A program made the translations under genes and the position numbers. From assembly GCA_009982845.1 (NCBI GenBank), contig JAADKB010000002.1, positions 1,674,001-1,738,000 on the forward strand: DNA of 64,000 bases. Direction: 5' to 3'. This DNA is from Delphinella strobiligena (taxonomy: Eukaryota; Ascomycota; Dothideomycetes; Dothideales; Dothioraceae). This document shows, in pieces, positions 31,812 through 44,719 of the stretch; within the stretch, counting starts at the first letter, position 1; each line of letters opens with the position of its first letter. The notes under the pieces are model-generated. The model saw only the letters and a program-made list of their open reading frames with translations, searched no databases and was not told the DNA's origin.

Positions 31812-34483
31812 GAACTCCGGTCGCAGGGATCGTGGGGTTTACGATTCCATCAGGCTGGTCAAAAGAGACACAAAAGCACTGCTACATGGCAACTAGCGTC
31901 CATGTGGATGGAGTTTAGCAGACAGCAAATTATGATGTACTTTAGGTTCTTATGATTATCAACAATCTCGGCTGGTGTTGCGCTGTGTTCCCGTGCGTTG
32001 AGTTCCTTGCTCTCTTCTGCATTGTTTTCTCTGCATTTCCATTGCATAACAGTACATGTGCCCTACGATTGGGCATCCGTGTATCTATCAAGCCAAGGTG
32101 ATCCGCGCGTCAGTGTTTCATCAATAATATTGGACACGTGAGATCGACTCAACGCGACCGCATAGGGCGATTCGCCACAACGTTGAGTGTGCGGCAGGGC
32201 GAGCGTGTCGTGGCGTGGCGTCGCAGGATCGGTGATAATAACTGAGGTGAGGTACTCGGCCGAGGCCTTTCGGTGCTGCGGCGGCAGAGGATGGTCTTGG
32301 CGTGATGTCCGGGATCGGTGTAAAGTCACAGACTGGTCCAGGGCCTTCCGGTGCTGCGGCAGAGAGTGGTCTTTGATTACCTTAAGCCGCTTGCGTCGAA
32401 CGACAATAAAAATCTTCATCAATAACGATAACGACTACAAGCCCAAAAAAGAAATGTCTCAGAGCTGTGGAGCCAACGCTGTGTGACGTTCCAGAAGCTC
32501 CCATGTATAATGTTTCATACTCCAACATTGCAACGGTGAAGGGAGGACATGATTTTGTTAATAAGTTAGGGCCGTATGTGAGGAACTGCAGGTAAGCAGG
32601 GGTGTCGGTCTTGTATAGTCTAATCTCCGAGCAGGTGCATACTGCATGAACACGAGAATCTGTGATTTTCCTGACCCGAACAAAAGGTTATCGTTGTCTT
32701 ACCCACCCTACTAGGTCACTCGTCTTACATGAATCGTATCGTCGTATCACTACTACATGGAGGAGTTGATTACAATTTGCACGCATGATATTTATGTGGA
32801 CTACCTTACCCTTACCAGATCGAGCTGCCAGCCTGCCACGCGGCAATGCATTCAAGGCGCTCTCCAGCCCTCGAGTCGAGGCCTGGCATGTTCGAGCTTG
32901 CATGCCGGTCCGGCTCCTTGTTCTTAGTACGTGCGTGCATCGTGATCGTGATGCACTACTGTTTCATGGATAAGATGACGCCGCACAAAGGTTTGTTTCA
33001 TCGGACCAAAGACTTACCGCTTCCACTTTGTAGGCTCATAGTAGCGAGACTACTGCTACGCACAATGATAGATTGAACAACATATCGCTAAATGGGGCCG
33101 ATTTGGAAAGTGTTGTTCTTAAGACATGGTCAGAGAGTCGTTGACGAGGATTGAAATCACGAATCACGAATATTTGTGGTCCTTGTCCATGGATCGGCCA
33201 GGATATGATTTACCAGGATAAAGCATGCTGACACAAATCAGGCACGATAGAACGCTAATGAGCAAGGATCGGGCAATAATGTTGTATGTACTGAATGTGG
33301 CAGCACCTGAGGACGCGGGGATGCCGCGATGAAGTGATCTTTCGCAAGGTTGGAGGGGCCGTGGAACGAAAATCATGATATTATCCAGACCAGTAGTATA
33401 GGTCGTGTTCCCTCAAAACGCAGCAGTCCAGAGTAGCGGCACGTGGCGCAAGCGGCAGGCAACCCAGAAGACAATTTGGCAATTCAGCGAACAAGAAGAC
33501 AGTGCACGCTTGCACTGCGCGGAGTCAGCCGCCGATGCAAGATGCTCGTGCATCGGATTCAAAATGGTTGGTGGCCGCACCCATGCCTGGAAGTGGAAAG
33601 CTAAGGTAATAAGTTTGAAGGAAACGACCGGGCGTCCGGCTATCAAAGATACCGGTACTGTAAATGTCACGAGAGGACTTCGAAAGCCAGTCGTCCAGCA
33701 GACACGGAAAGGTGAGAGGATGGAAGTTGAAGGCCATGATTAGCAGCAGTGATTAGAGTTAATAAAGCACAACCCACTTTTGACGTTCGCGATTTGTGCA
33801 CACATACCGCACAGGCACCAGACGCGCATCGTTCTGCGAGTTGGTAGGTTGTCGTCAGATCTATGCCAATCGTGGAAGCGGCTGTACGCGACAGGGCCGC
33901 AGGAAGCTCCAAGGGTCGACTTTTCCCTCCGCTCTTTCCACTCGGACTCTACTAGACGGCTCAGCATTAGTTCTGCCATCAACAACATCTGGCCTAGGCT
34001 CATCGCTGCCATCCCAGCACCACACTCGTTTTCTTCTCTATACATAACCCTGGTAATCGAGGATAGTGCGAGGATTGTGTGCGTTCCCGCCATCTTATTC
34101 ACATCAGACGGGCCACCCCTTTAGAAACTGTGACGCTTGGGTTGGACCAAGGAACGTTACCCGTTGCGCAGCCGGTCTTGATACCTTTTGTTCTATCGTC
34201 GACTTCGCACGTCTCAAAACTTCCCCATCACCATCATCACGCGCATTGAGCGTCCCTCAGCATGGCGCCGTCCACACCTCGGCTGCGGATCCTCTCAGGT
34301 CAGTAATAAAGATAATCAAACTCCCGCCGTCACGGTCCCAGCGACTACTCGCGGCTCCCGGTCTCCACTTTTCTAGCTCAGCAAATATTCCATTCTAGCC
34401 CTGTTTATGCCTGCCCCAAGCCTTCAGAACACGAGCGATGCGCTCTTGAGCATCACTTCCTCACTGCCACTTCGTATCCTCTC
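31812..34483. other. 2.7 kb gene-poor region
   Basis: No supported gene. An imperfect duplication of roughly 70 bases lies at 32226-32297 and 32312-32375 (both start GGATCGGTG and contain CGGTGCTGCGG then TGGTCTT). Frames at 33405-34130 are open on both strands without motifs. The last 150 bases are pyrimidine- and C-rich and probably form the 5' leader of the next gene. Confidence 0.4.
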
Positions 34484-36987
34484 ATGATGGCTGATCCTCA
34501 GCTAACCAACGTGCTTGCAGTGGGTGGCAATGCAATCTCAGCCTTTCTATCGTGGAGGCTTTCAGCAACCAATGCCTGCGACGTGACGCTGGTATGGAAG
34601 AACGGTTTCGACGCCGTGGCACAATATGGCCTGTCTTTCAAGTGAGTAGCAATGGGAGTCGGGACTACTTGCACTCAGTCGCTGACCGATGCTATAGGTC
34701 GTCGTCGTTTGGAAACGAAAGGTTCAAGCCGAGACAGGGTATGTTGACTATATGTTTGCCCTTAAGTCCTGTAACTAACGCAACTACGCAGTGGTCAGGA
34801 CCCCAGACGAAGCCGCAAAGACAACCAAGGCACCTTTTGACTATGTACTGCTATGTGTCAAGGCATTGCCTGACGTCTATGATATCGCATCCATCATCGA
34901 ACCCGTCGTCGCTCCTCAACACACTTGCATCCTCATCAACACGACACACTCTCTCGGCGTCGAAGCGTACCTCGAGCAAAGATTTCCTACGAACGTCGTC
35001 CTCTCTCTGGTTTCGGGTGCTGAGCTTGGTCAGCTTGGTCCGAGTGAATTTGAACACAAAGGATCGAGCGAAGTATGGGTTGGTCCTGCGAATAAGAACC
35101 CATCGATTCCTGCCTCAATCCAATCAGATATGGCCGAGGCGTTGGCCATGACATTGAGCTCCGGTCAAGTTGATTGTAGGGTCTCGCCCAACATTAGGCA
35201 GCAGCAATACGAGCGTATGATTGGGTACGTCTACATCGAGTACAACAATCAGATTCACGAAACACAGCTGACCATGATAGACCTATCGCCTTCCACCCTG
35301 TTAGTGTCCTTTTCGAGACGCCAAACCACGCCGAACTGCTAGAAAAGACGGGTGCTCGGTCATTGATCGTCGGTGTCATCGACGAGCTCCTCACCATCGC
35401 TGCCGCCCAAGGATGTACCTTCCCCCAGAACTTCCGCGAGCAGACGATGGAAGCTATGATCCAACCAACTCCTGCGCCGAGTACCATGTATCAAGACTTC
35501 ACTGCGCGTCGGCCACTCGAGATTGAAACTTTCCTCGGATCGCCCATCAAACTTGCTCAGAACGTGGGCGTCGCAGTCCCTCGAATCGAGACTTTGTATG
35601 CGCTTCTGCACAACGCGAACACCGTCAATCAAACCCGCCCACAACACTCGGTTGCGCCCTCTCCCGCCATGGGTGCTCCAAACGGGCGCATGGTCGCTGG
35701 ACCTGGCCCGCGTGGTCCTATGAATGGGCCGATGCCGGCCCCCATGGGAAGAGGTGGCATGAGACCGGGAAGCAGGGCTCCATCGATGGGAGGTGCTCCA
35801 CCTCCGCCGAGAAGAGGACCTTCGATGAATGGATATCCCCAAGAACGATGAATGGAAATGGCCCGCGGGGTTCCGTGGCGCCGATGCAGCGCCGGCCATC
35901 CATGGATGGCAATGATCTGGAGGAGTTCAGTCACCTGATGTTGTACGACAATGTGGACGGGATTCTGCCCGAGGGTGGCCCTTATGGCGAGGCACGACCA
36001 CAAGGCTCAGCCGGAGACCTTGCCCTCAGAGAGCGCGAGTACATGCTTCGTCAAAGAGAGCTTGCTCTCAGAGAACAGGAATTCAACATGAGGCGCCAGC
36101 GTGGTCCGCCTCCACCAGCCTCCCATGCTGGCGGTTACGAAGACGACGACGAGGATGGCGAGGATTACTTTGACCCAATGGCAGCAGGAAAAAACGTCCC
36201 GATGATCGATCCTGACAATTTCGACATGATGAGCGTTACCTCCAGAAGGACGAGAAAGGCGCCAAGTGCGAGCCAACTTCGACAGAATCCCGAAACGGGC
36301 GGTCCATCTGGGAAGGGTGGCAGAGGCCCCCTTGGTCGACCAAGGATGCAACAACGTGTTAGTACTCGCCTGATGGCCGATGTTCCGGGCTTACATGATT
36401 CCATCATGGACAATGCCATGATGGGCTACTCATCAGACAGGTACGGCAACGTTGACAGGATGACAATGGGGCACGAATCGAGGACAAACTCGCTCACCGC
36501 AGAACGTCTTCATGAACTGCAGAGGGGCGGCCCTGGCGGTGGCCCTTACCCTGGTCCAATGCCACAAGGTCCGCACCCAATGGGCCGACGTGGGAGTCAG
36601 TCTCCGGGCAACCCATTGGGTCCTCCAGCTGGCTCTTTCAGTCCTCCCGGCCGGTCTATGCAAAGGGGCTCTCCCCCGAACGGTTATGCCCAGAATGGCC
36701 ACATCAACGGCAGACCTTCTCCACCTGGTGCCATGCGAGCTCCCATGCCTCGCCACCCTCCAGGAATAGGAAATTCAGTAGCTCCTCAGCAAGTCGAGCA
36801 ACAAGTCGGGGTGAGCACACTCTATCCACCCAAAAGCGGCCCTCAAGTACGCAGTCTGACAGGTTCCGCGAGCGCTAGCGCGGGGAGTGGTGATAGCAAT
36901 CGCTCCGCACCCATAGATTCGGAGCCCTCGGCCCACAGCAGCTCGAGCAGCCTCGGCCCTCGTCCTTTGCACGCCATCCCTCAGTGA
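34484..36987 (+). CDS. Ketopantoate-reductase-like (Mug72-type) protein with long disordered tail; frame break at 35848
   Basis: Exons 34484-34641, 34698-34738, 34792-35224 and 35281 onward. The N-terminal domain has a dinucleotide-binding start (VLAVGGNAISAFLSWRL), DVTLVWKNG, FKSSSFGNERFKPRQVVRTPDEA, DYVLLCVKA, CILINTTHSLG and GPIAFHPVSVLFETPNHAELL, as in the fungal ApbA/PanE family that includes S. pombe Mug72. A Pro/Gly/Met-rich linker follows. The frame then ends in TGA (35849-35851) after GYPQER (400 aa), while an overlapping ATG (35848) opens 379 more codons (MNGNGPRG..., GNDLEEFSHLMLYDN, a Glu/Arg-rich coiled segment LREREYMLRQRELALREQEF, then Pro/Ser-rich tail). As I recall, relatives carry both parts in one protein, so a one-base loss (real or in the assembly) or stop-restart translation is likely. 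Enzyme activity is unproven. Confidence 0.75.
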
Positions 36988-39238
36988 TGATATCCCAGCA
37001 ACCATCTGGCACATGGTCAGAATCTGGACACCTTCCGAACTGGCACTGGCACGTCGCCGAGTGCATACGTGCATGACTCGCTTTTGACCGCTTCTTCATC
37101 TTCACAATTTTCACTTACCTGGCTGCATTCGAACAAACCGCCCAAAAACTCATTCCCTTGTCCATAGAGGAATCGGTCTTGGATCCGATTCATGAATTTC
37201 ATACTTCAGTTGCCGACATGAGGGACCCAATAGACTGCGGCCTTCTTTTGGAACTCTGCGACGTATCCTTACAGCATTCACCTGCCTGCGTACATATCAT
37301 AAAGTTCAGCATTGGCATGTCACTTGAGAAAGGAGCAATTGTTATCGCGATCAGCGCATCATTGCATCCAGGCGTTTTCCCGGATTTCTTTGCATCTTGT
37401 CTTCCATCCTTCGGTCCACGTTTTTCTTTTCGTCAATGGGTCGTCGTGCGCTGGAGACAAACGCGGCAATTGGAGGGCTCTTCGAGGTTGCGGACGACGG
37501 TGGGCTATCATGGCCCCGTGTAATATCTATTGTTTAGCATGCATGGAAAGGGAGAACAGTATATTCCTGGTGGTGTGAATGAGGCTCTTCCGATCGTGCA
37601 GACCCTCTCCAGACATCAACCAACGGATCTTATTAGCGAATACACATTTGAATTTTCATTTGTCAATTGAATAATAGCCAGCCTCCTGCTCCGAACGTTA
37701 GATCATTCACGCGTACTGACCAGATGTGGATATGGTGTACTTTAGCCAGTGCGCATTTCCAGAGCCACCTTCAACCCCATACCAGCGGGCGGCGCTTTTG
37801 AACGGGAAGTTGACTTATCCGGTCACAAAAACGGTTGTTCATCTGATCAGGACCAATACTTAGGTTCATCTTGCTTGCCTCCCCTGATCATAATATGGTC
37901 CCACTGTGCTCTACCTTGGCAACGCTTGTATCGCTTGTCTCTGGAATCCACCCCGTTGTTATAATTGCTCATGGCTCAATCTCAGTATGCCAATGCTGAA
38001 CATGGTCTGGTATGGAAGGGACGTGTCGGTAGTCCCTTCTAGACTCACAGCTACCAAGATATAGCTAATGGGTATCCTGCAAATTCTTTTCATCTTTGCA
38101 GCGATTGACTATCCTAAATGGCGCTTGTAATATTCGTGTTCTTCTCTTCATAGTGCTTCTTTCCCTTATATCCCTTTCTTTCATTCTTCTGCTGTCTATT
38201 CTGACTTTACAGATTCAAGAAGATCTCCAACATTCACGACCATGACACGGGGAGTCTGCGCCTAAGTATTATATTGCGCTTACAGTGACTCACTCTGTCG
38301 ATGATAGATATGTAGGAGGTTCGTGCCGTGCCTCCTCCAAAGTTCCTAATCCTTTTCGAATCATGATAGCAGCAATGTTTTAGCACCAGTCTCAAGAGTC
38401 CCTGAAACTGCTTTTGATCTTCCTGGTCTCATTCGTCGAAGGTTTATATCCTCTCTTGCTCAAATCCTCTGGGGATGGCATGATCATCGAGCTTAATCGC
38501 GACTACACCCACGCCATTGGATCTCCTTGATTGCTGCACACATGCACAATTTTGGTTTCACGAACTTATATATGCTTGTTGAGAATGTAACGCTACTTTC
38601 CATCGAAGGTAAATAGATTGTCTAGACTACAAGTCATACATGCAATTGGAAGGATACTTTTCGTCCATCATTCGAACTGTGCTTGTAGTCAGAACCGCGT
38701 TCTCTTGTGGGAAAGGGGGGGGGGGAGAGGGGCGAATCGCGGAACAGGAAGCAATGATCGAACAGGGAGATGCATTGGTGAAGATCGCCGTCGAATATCT
38801 AAAGCCATGTTCCCGTGATAGCAAGGTCGTGACGATTAGACGAAAGATGAGTCATAGTCCAATGAATGATGTTCGTCGAAATTTTTAAATATCGTGTCCC
38901 CTCTTGAACGAAAGAATGCGAGCATGTAACCAATGATGTACCTCAAACCCTTCAAACCCCATGTCCCCTCCTGAACGAAAGAATGCAAAAGTGTGACCCA
39001 AGCGGGAATGCATGTACCTGTACCTCAAAACTCCAAGCCTCTAGCCACCAACTTATACCAAAAGATGCGTCCGCCGACCATGCAAGTTCATAAAGCTTCG
39101 TTATTCCTGTCTGCAAGACTATAGCTCGTGGCGTTCAAAGATCGCTGAGTCCTCTCGTTAGCTTGTGCCTGACCCCTTGGACTTCAGACTCATACTTCAA
39201 TGCGAACGAGCACAGTGTCTATGCTGAACAAGATTGCC
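36988..39238. other. 2.2 kb gene-poor region
   Basis: No supported gene. There is a 12-base G run at about 38717. Frames are short and without motifs. The first part should include the 3' UTR of the ketopantoate-reductase-like gene. Confidence 0.4.
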
Positions 39239-39451
39239 TTAAATGCAGGTCGAGACACCATCATCGTCAGGGCGAGGGCCCACGCGGCCGACACCATCTC
39301 CCTCGTTACGGGGCTCCATGTAGTCGTCGCCTTCTGGACGAGGGTCTGGTGCCATTCTCCTCGGTGCGCTGACACCGTCGTCCTCTGGTCGCTTAGGTTT
39401 GGCCGAGACGAGGAGGGCGGTCGAGTAGAAGCAGAGGCTCGCAGAGATCAT
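39239..39451 (-). CDS. Candidate small secreted protein with two repeated acidic peptides
   Basis: 70 aa from the ATG at 39451. A signal-peptide-like start (MISASLCFYSTALLVSA) is followed by KPKR, then PEDDGVSAP, RR, PEGDDYMEP and, near the end, PDDDGVSTC. Basic pairs (KR, RR) suit Kex2 cleavage and the core-like peptides repeat. Support for expression: TATATAA at 39584-39592 on the minus strand, about 135 bases upstream, and an A/C/T-rich leader typical of fungal 5' UTRs. Third codon positions are C/G-rich. I know no homologue. It resembles the layout of cleaved secreted peptides (effectors, or ribosomal-peptide precursors) but no processing enzyme is nearby. A longer frame upstream to 39604 is probably leader. 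Confidence 0.45.
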   Translation of the reverse strand: MISASLCFYSTALLVSAKPKRPEDDGVSAPRRMAPDPRPEGDDYMEPRNEGDGVGRVGPRPDDDGVSTCI

Positions 39452-39583
39452 TGTGAAGATGCTTCGTGGTTGTATGTTGGAATAGATGAAGGTATAATTG
39501 GTTCGTTGTCTTTTGGTTGTTTTGACTCGAGGAAACAGTGGTTGATGAGAATGATGTGACAAAGAACGTGAATGGGAAGGGAT

Positions 39584-39592
39584 GTTATATAG
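39584..39592 (-). promoter_or_regulatory. TATA box of the candidate secreted-protein gene
   Basis: CTATATAAC read on the minus strand, at a plausible distance from a CT-rich start zone and the ATG at 39451. Confidence 0.4.
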
Positions 39593-39604
39593 GCAACAAA
39601 CCAT

Positions 39605-41995
39605 AGAACCTACATTGCAACACAGCCATGAGGGTTGAGGTCCTCAGCAGCACCAGGCGAGTGGACTATCCAGGCAACATCCAGTCATTGCATCGAGAAG
39701 CAGAACAGGCACCACATGCCTAGTTGGACCGTTTACCTACACAACAGGGCTACACGCAAAGACCCAGCCCGCTAGCTAGCGTCGGAGCCATGGTGGGTTA
39801 GAAGTTCGTTCAGAATATGGCCCAGCTACGGTGACTAACTCGTGTTTCCTCAGCAAGATCGGCGGCGGCCTCGCCGTCCGAGACGGGAGTGTTGGCTGCG
39901 GTGTCTGAATTGTAGAGCGACGGAACAATCCCTAAGCTTTCATGAAATTAAGTGTGAGAGATGACTAACAAAATTTAGTGGAGTCTGTGGTATCGACACG
40001 GGAGGCCTTGTCCCTTGTTGCCTAAGGTCTATGCCAAGAGCGCCTGTATGTGCCTGTATCGATGATATCATGTGTGGCCGGGTCATATCCGTGTACCACA
40101 GCAGGAACCCTGGTGTATCCTGCGATTTCTAAAAAATGCCGTGTCTCTGCTCGTTCGTTATGCGAATACGGTATGTGATGTTTGCATGCAGGTACCGATG
40201 GCACTGCGTGGTGAGTTGTGGTGCAGGGCCATTCGTACCTGCAGTCATCCAACAGGAACCATAGCCAACAATGTGGTTGCTAGAACACGAGCTTTTTTTT
40301 GTACCATTCACTAAATCAGTTGGTTATGTTGCCTGGGTAGGGTTGGAGACGTCCATCCATCGGTTGACGTGCAAAGGATGCCTCGGCTGATGTGCTTTGA
40401 CCAGATTGGGGTTGAGCATTGATCCTCCCAGCTAAATCCTCTTCCTTCACGAACCAGTTGGCCTCCTTTTGGGCCGGATATTCTACTTTGCTGCTGGCCA
40501 GAGTTGGAGTCTAGTAACACAGCCTCGATATCCGTCTTCATCGCGGAGTTAAAGCGGTTGTGGTTTCGTGTTCATGGAAGGCAGCCTAGGTAAGCTAGTA
40601 GCCATTTACAGGCAGAAACCTCCACGGCTCGTCTTACTGAGGTGACTAATGATTGAGGTTCGGGTCATCCGAACCATTCGGGTCCCCCGGGAGGGAACCT
40701 ATTGGTATGACGAAGTAATTTCTTAATTCAAACTTACTACTCATCCTCCTGCTGAACAATCTGCCCTTTTCCGGCCATGGAACTCGTGCTTTAGTCGTGC
40801 TCTGGTGCTCTGAGTACGAGGGAAGGAACCCAAAGGCCTAGCCCTAGTCAGCTAGCATCTGAAGCCCCTTCCATTTTCGGTGGGCTAGAATTCACGTTGG
40901 AGATTAGCATATTCGATGACAAAGTGCGCTGGATCATGCCTCATGGCAAGGAAGACACTGTCCATATCCCGCCTGTTTGCGCTCCATCTAAGCTTTATAC
41001 CGCTATAAAACCAAAGGACTGGAGCATGCGTAAAGCAAGGTACGGCTACATTGCACATTGGACGATTGGTCAAAGTGACTCTTGACGAAATCTACGGATG
41101 GTTCATTACCAGTGGCTTGCTGCTCGGCACACAAGCAAATGATCATTCATTCTCCCAATCGATCTTCATCCTCACATCATTGCTGCAGGAAGACGAACAT
41201 CTCGTGCATCCTTGTCAACGAACTTAACACCCAAGACTTTGAGCGTGTATAAACCCACGTCTGCCTCTGACGTCGTCCGCTTGGTGGTACGAACTGTGCT
41301 GCAGTTGTACGGCTGCTTGCGGCCTGGCGCCTATTCACCAAACTATTGGTCCCAAGCAGTATAAACCCGACGCAACAAATCCACTCATGCAGCGGGAAGA
41401 TGCTATAATGGGTTCGGAGATGTGAGAGGGACAAAGTATCAGGTGAGTGTCTGGAATTGATCGACCCAACGTTATGGATCATGGGTTCTTTTGTACAACT
41501 CCTCACGAAAGCTGAGCGTGCATTTTCAATACCCCCTGATGGACGACACCACTTGTCAGTGGCTGACCCATCGACTCGGACGAGTCGCCATCCACCTGGT
41601 GTTCGGATTCCATTATTAAGTAATGGCTATGCTTCATGCTGGCAACACAAGATGCAGTGCACAGAGCTGCAAGACTTGAGAATGGCTACTCACAGGCAGC
41701 ACTATCACATAAAAGGCGTGCCAGTGCATAGTCTGGATACGGGTGATACACGGCTCTCTGCCAAAGCTTACGTGTAGAGTCGGTATCAATCACAAGTTTC
41801 AATACGACACTAGATGTGCTCTATACGTAATCGACGGGCAGTATGTACTTGTCGTGTACAGTGGTGAGAGATATGAAATACAATATACAGGATTAGCCGC
41901 CCAGAAGGCCGTCAATTCATCCGTTATCGTGACCATTACCGTCGAAGTCATGAATGCCGCACCAAGAAGAAAGGCTTCGAAAATATGCACGCTCC
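39605..41995. other. 2.4 kb gene-poor region
   Basis: No supported gene; frames on both strands are short and lack motifs. No repeat or RNA gene recognised. Confidence 0.4.
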
Positions 41996-44719
41996 CTACA
42001 TCACATCGAGCAGGAATCGTGCAAGAAGCCTTGACGAATAATTGCCCTTTTGCTCAGAAGCCAAGGTCAAGTCTTTGCGGCCCCGTAGGTAGTCTCCTGT
42101 CCAACATGTTAGACATCATCTTTAACCGAAAGGTAACCAATACTTACGCTCGCTGGTGAAGAGAGCATACAATGAAGCAAGAAATTGTTTCTCTGTTGGA
42201 CTATGACTGTTCTTGATCCATTCATTCAGATCGGCCCTCTGCTTGTTCTTGCCAGTGCTGTATCGGCAATGGAACACTTTGCGGATGAACTCGAAGCCTT
42301 CGTCGATGCTAAAACACTTTTCTTTGGCCGTCTTGTAAGCAGTCCATTCAGCCTCTTCCCATCTAGCCACTCTGCCCTCAGCTTGTAGAAGGAGCATATG
42401 CTGGCATTCTTCCAAGACTAGACCGAAGGCAAGAATAAAAACAAGTCCGCGAATTCTTGCGACCTTTCTCCCTTGCTGGTGTAGGATTTGTTGAAGGCGA
42501 CTGAGATTTCGATGAAATAGGTCCATACGGATGGCAGAGAAGAAATATTTCAATTGCATGCTCGCAATCCAAGGAGAAACTTCTTCCTGGTATGCGTCCG
42601 GGTCATTCTGTCTGGAAAGTTGACTCAGGACATATGCGCGATTTGTGCGCTCTATGTCGATGGTGTGGCCCTAGTCGCCCAGATCGCTTCAGATACGCAA
42701 TATAGCGAGAACAGGAGAACGGAAGAGTATAAGTACCATGATAAGTGTGGTGGCAAGCATGCCGAGAATACCCTCCAGGTCGTCTCGCAACCCGTTATCC
42801 TGTGTTGAGCTTAAGCCAGAGATGGCCAAAAATCAGGGAAGATGTACCTACCGGGCTTCTGGGTGGAAGGCTGGCACAGAGCGAGCACAACAGGCTTGTG
42901 AGTCTGGCTTTGAAGGAATCTTCACCTTCGAAACAGGCATGACGAAAGTCGTCGAGGTGGTTGATTGTCATGTCTTTTATGTGCTTGTTGAGGAAATGTT
43001 TGTCTGTTTTGTCGAGCTTCTTCAGGCCAAGAGGCGGAGACAATGTTGTCGTGCGGTACCAGGTCTTTCCGTCGTCATCGGTTCGATGTTGATACCGACT
43101 GAGGACTTCAGGCCAAGCTGGGATGAATTCATGTAGAGTCCATTTGAACGGTGGCCCAAAACCTAGAGGCCTGTTGGTAGTGACCTAAGACGGAAGAAAA
43201 TGTTGATATACCTGTGGTGAGATGAACTTCTATTCCTGAACTGTCCTCCGAATTGGTCCAGCCAGTCAAGCGGTCCTGTATGTAGGTAATGATTTCATCC
43301 CGTTGATGCATCTTAGTCATCGACACTGCATCATCAGTAGATGTTGCAATTATTCTTCTCCACCTGTAGACCTACCTGGCAAGAATGTGGTTGTCATCTC
43401 CTGAAGCTGAGTACGTACGCAACCTAGAAGGTTTGCTTGACCGCGTTGCTCCCTCAGAGCGCATCTTTTACACGTTCTTTCGGGACCACACTGTCGTATC
43501 GTCAGTCAGAGGATCGTTCTTGTCTTTCTTGGACACGGTCCATACAGGATCCTGGTATTGAATTAGCCTTGTTGGAGATTATTATTTCGTGCATAAATCG
43601 TACTTTTTGGAGAGCACACACCCAGCAGGCCCCCTTCTCTCTCGTTTGGAGGATCTCTGCCCTTTTGCTGATTCCAAGCGAACCCCTCCGACGACTTCCT
43701 TGGCCTTTCGGTTTGTCTGAACACGTCGCCTGTGCTCTGTTGAACGGGCGTGGTGCTATTGCGATGGGAGCTTTTCGAAGCCGCCTTGCTGCTGAGCGAT
43801 CGTTCTGCAAAGCATGATCTCCCTGAACATGATATGCCGAAAGCTGAACATCATGATCAGCAAGGCCAAGCGGGTGCCAAGGATCTGCGTTGACACAAGC
43901 TGTCAAAGGCTGCTCGAGGTACGGGTATAGGCTCCCATTAGCCAATCCTGGAAGACACCCACCAGGGGGCGGCGATGATGGCGCGAACCCCAGCGGTATT
44001 GGGTAGCCGATGTTGCTTGGCTCACTAGTGACGACACGGCTAGCTGGCCATCCACTTCCCGTGTACGGCTGGCTATATCTGATTGCCACATCTTGGCTGA
44101 TGGCCGTTTGCAAGTCAAAGCCCTTCACTGAACTCTGTGGAGACGGCACTAGCTCTTGCATGTACGTGAGATGTTGTCCAAGAGCAGAATGCTGCGGCCA
44201 GGGACTCATGTGAGAGCAGGGATCGCTCCCGGCAGTAGCATTGTAAGATTGGCTGGAAGGGAGTCTTGGCGTATCGTTCAATGGTTGCAAAGTACTCCCG
44301 AAGTCACACACCTGCGTATAAGCGACTCCACCATCTTGCACCGAAGAGACGAGCTGTCGATTGGACAGAGTCTCATTGACCATGTACTGGGCTGAATTAG
44401 TCTGTGCCGTCTCCGTTGCAGAGAATGGTTCCTGAAATGCTATAGCGTTGTTCAAGGAGATGACGCTGAAGGAAGATCTCGAAGATACCAAGTCATATGA
44501 GTCTGCTCCAGGCGAGGGACGTGCCAGTCTGTTATTGACCCGAGGGTTTGAAGCCATATATGCATGGCTCAGAGACCCATTTAGAGACTCCAAGTAGGTC
44601 CATGAGCCGTTGGGGCTCTGTATGCCCTCGTTAAGGGGTTCACAATTCTCATCCCACCAGGGTTCTGGCTGCATGTCTGTCGAGCCCTGAAAGGCATCCT
44701 CATCGCCTTCCATGGTCAT
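41996..44719 (-). CDS. Zn2Cys6-like fungal regulator with internal Cys cluster
   Basis: Seven exons: 44719-43604, 43490-43376, 43325-43212, 43162-42852, 42799-42737, 42649-42148 and 42096-41996 (773 aa), all in frame with GT-AG junctions. About 370 disordered Ser/Pro/Gln-rich residues come first. Then come SKRAEILQTREKGACWVCALQK, CGPERTCKRC, LLGCVRTQL and TTTFLP, the pattern of a family in which the Cys cluster precedes LPG and a conserved C-terminal part. That part has LDKTDKHFLNKHIKDMTINHLDDF, YVLSQLSRQND, SMQLKYFFSAIRMDLF and, in the last exon, RDYLRGRKDL and SRLLARFLL. As spliced, the Cys spacing is CX2CX4CX5CX2CX13C rather than CX2CX6C. An upstream in-frame GTG at 44752 is not a credible start; the N-terminus is uncertain. 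Targets unknown. Confidence 0.7.

Noticed and set aside
33405..34130. Frames open on both strands
   Set aside because: No conserved content, and neither strand shows introns or a leader.
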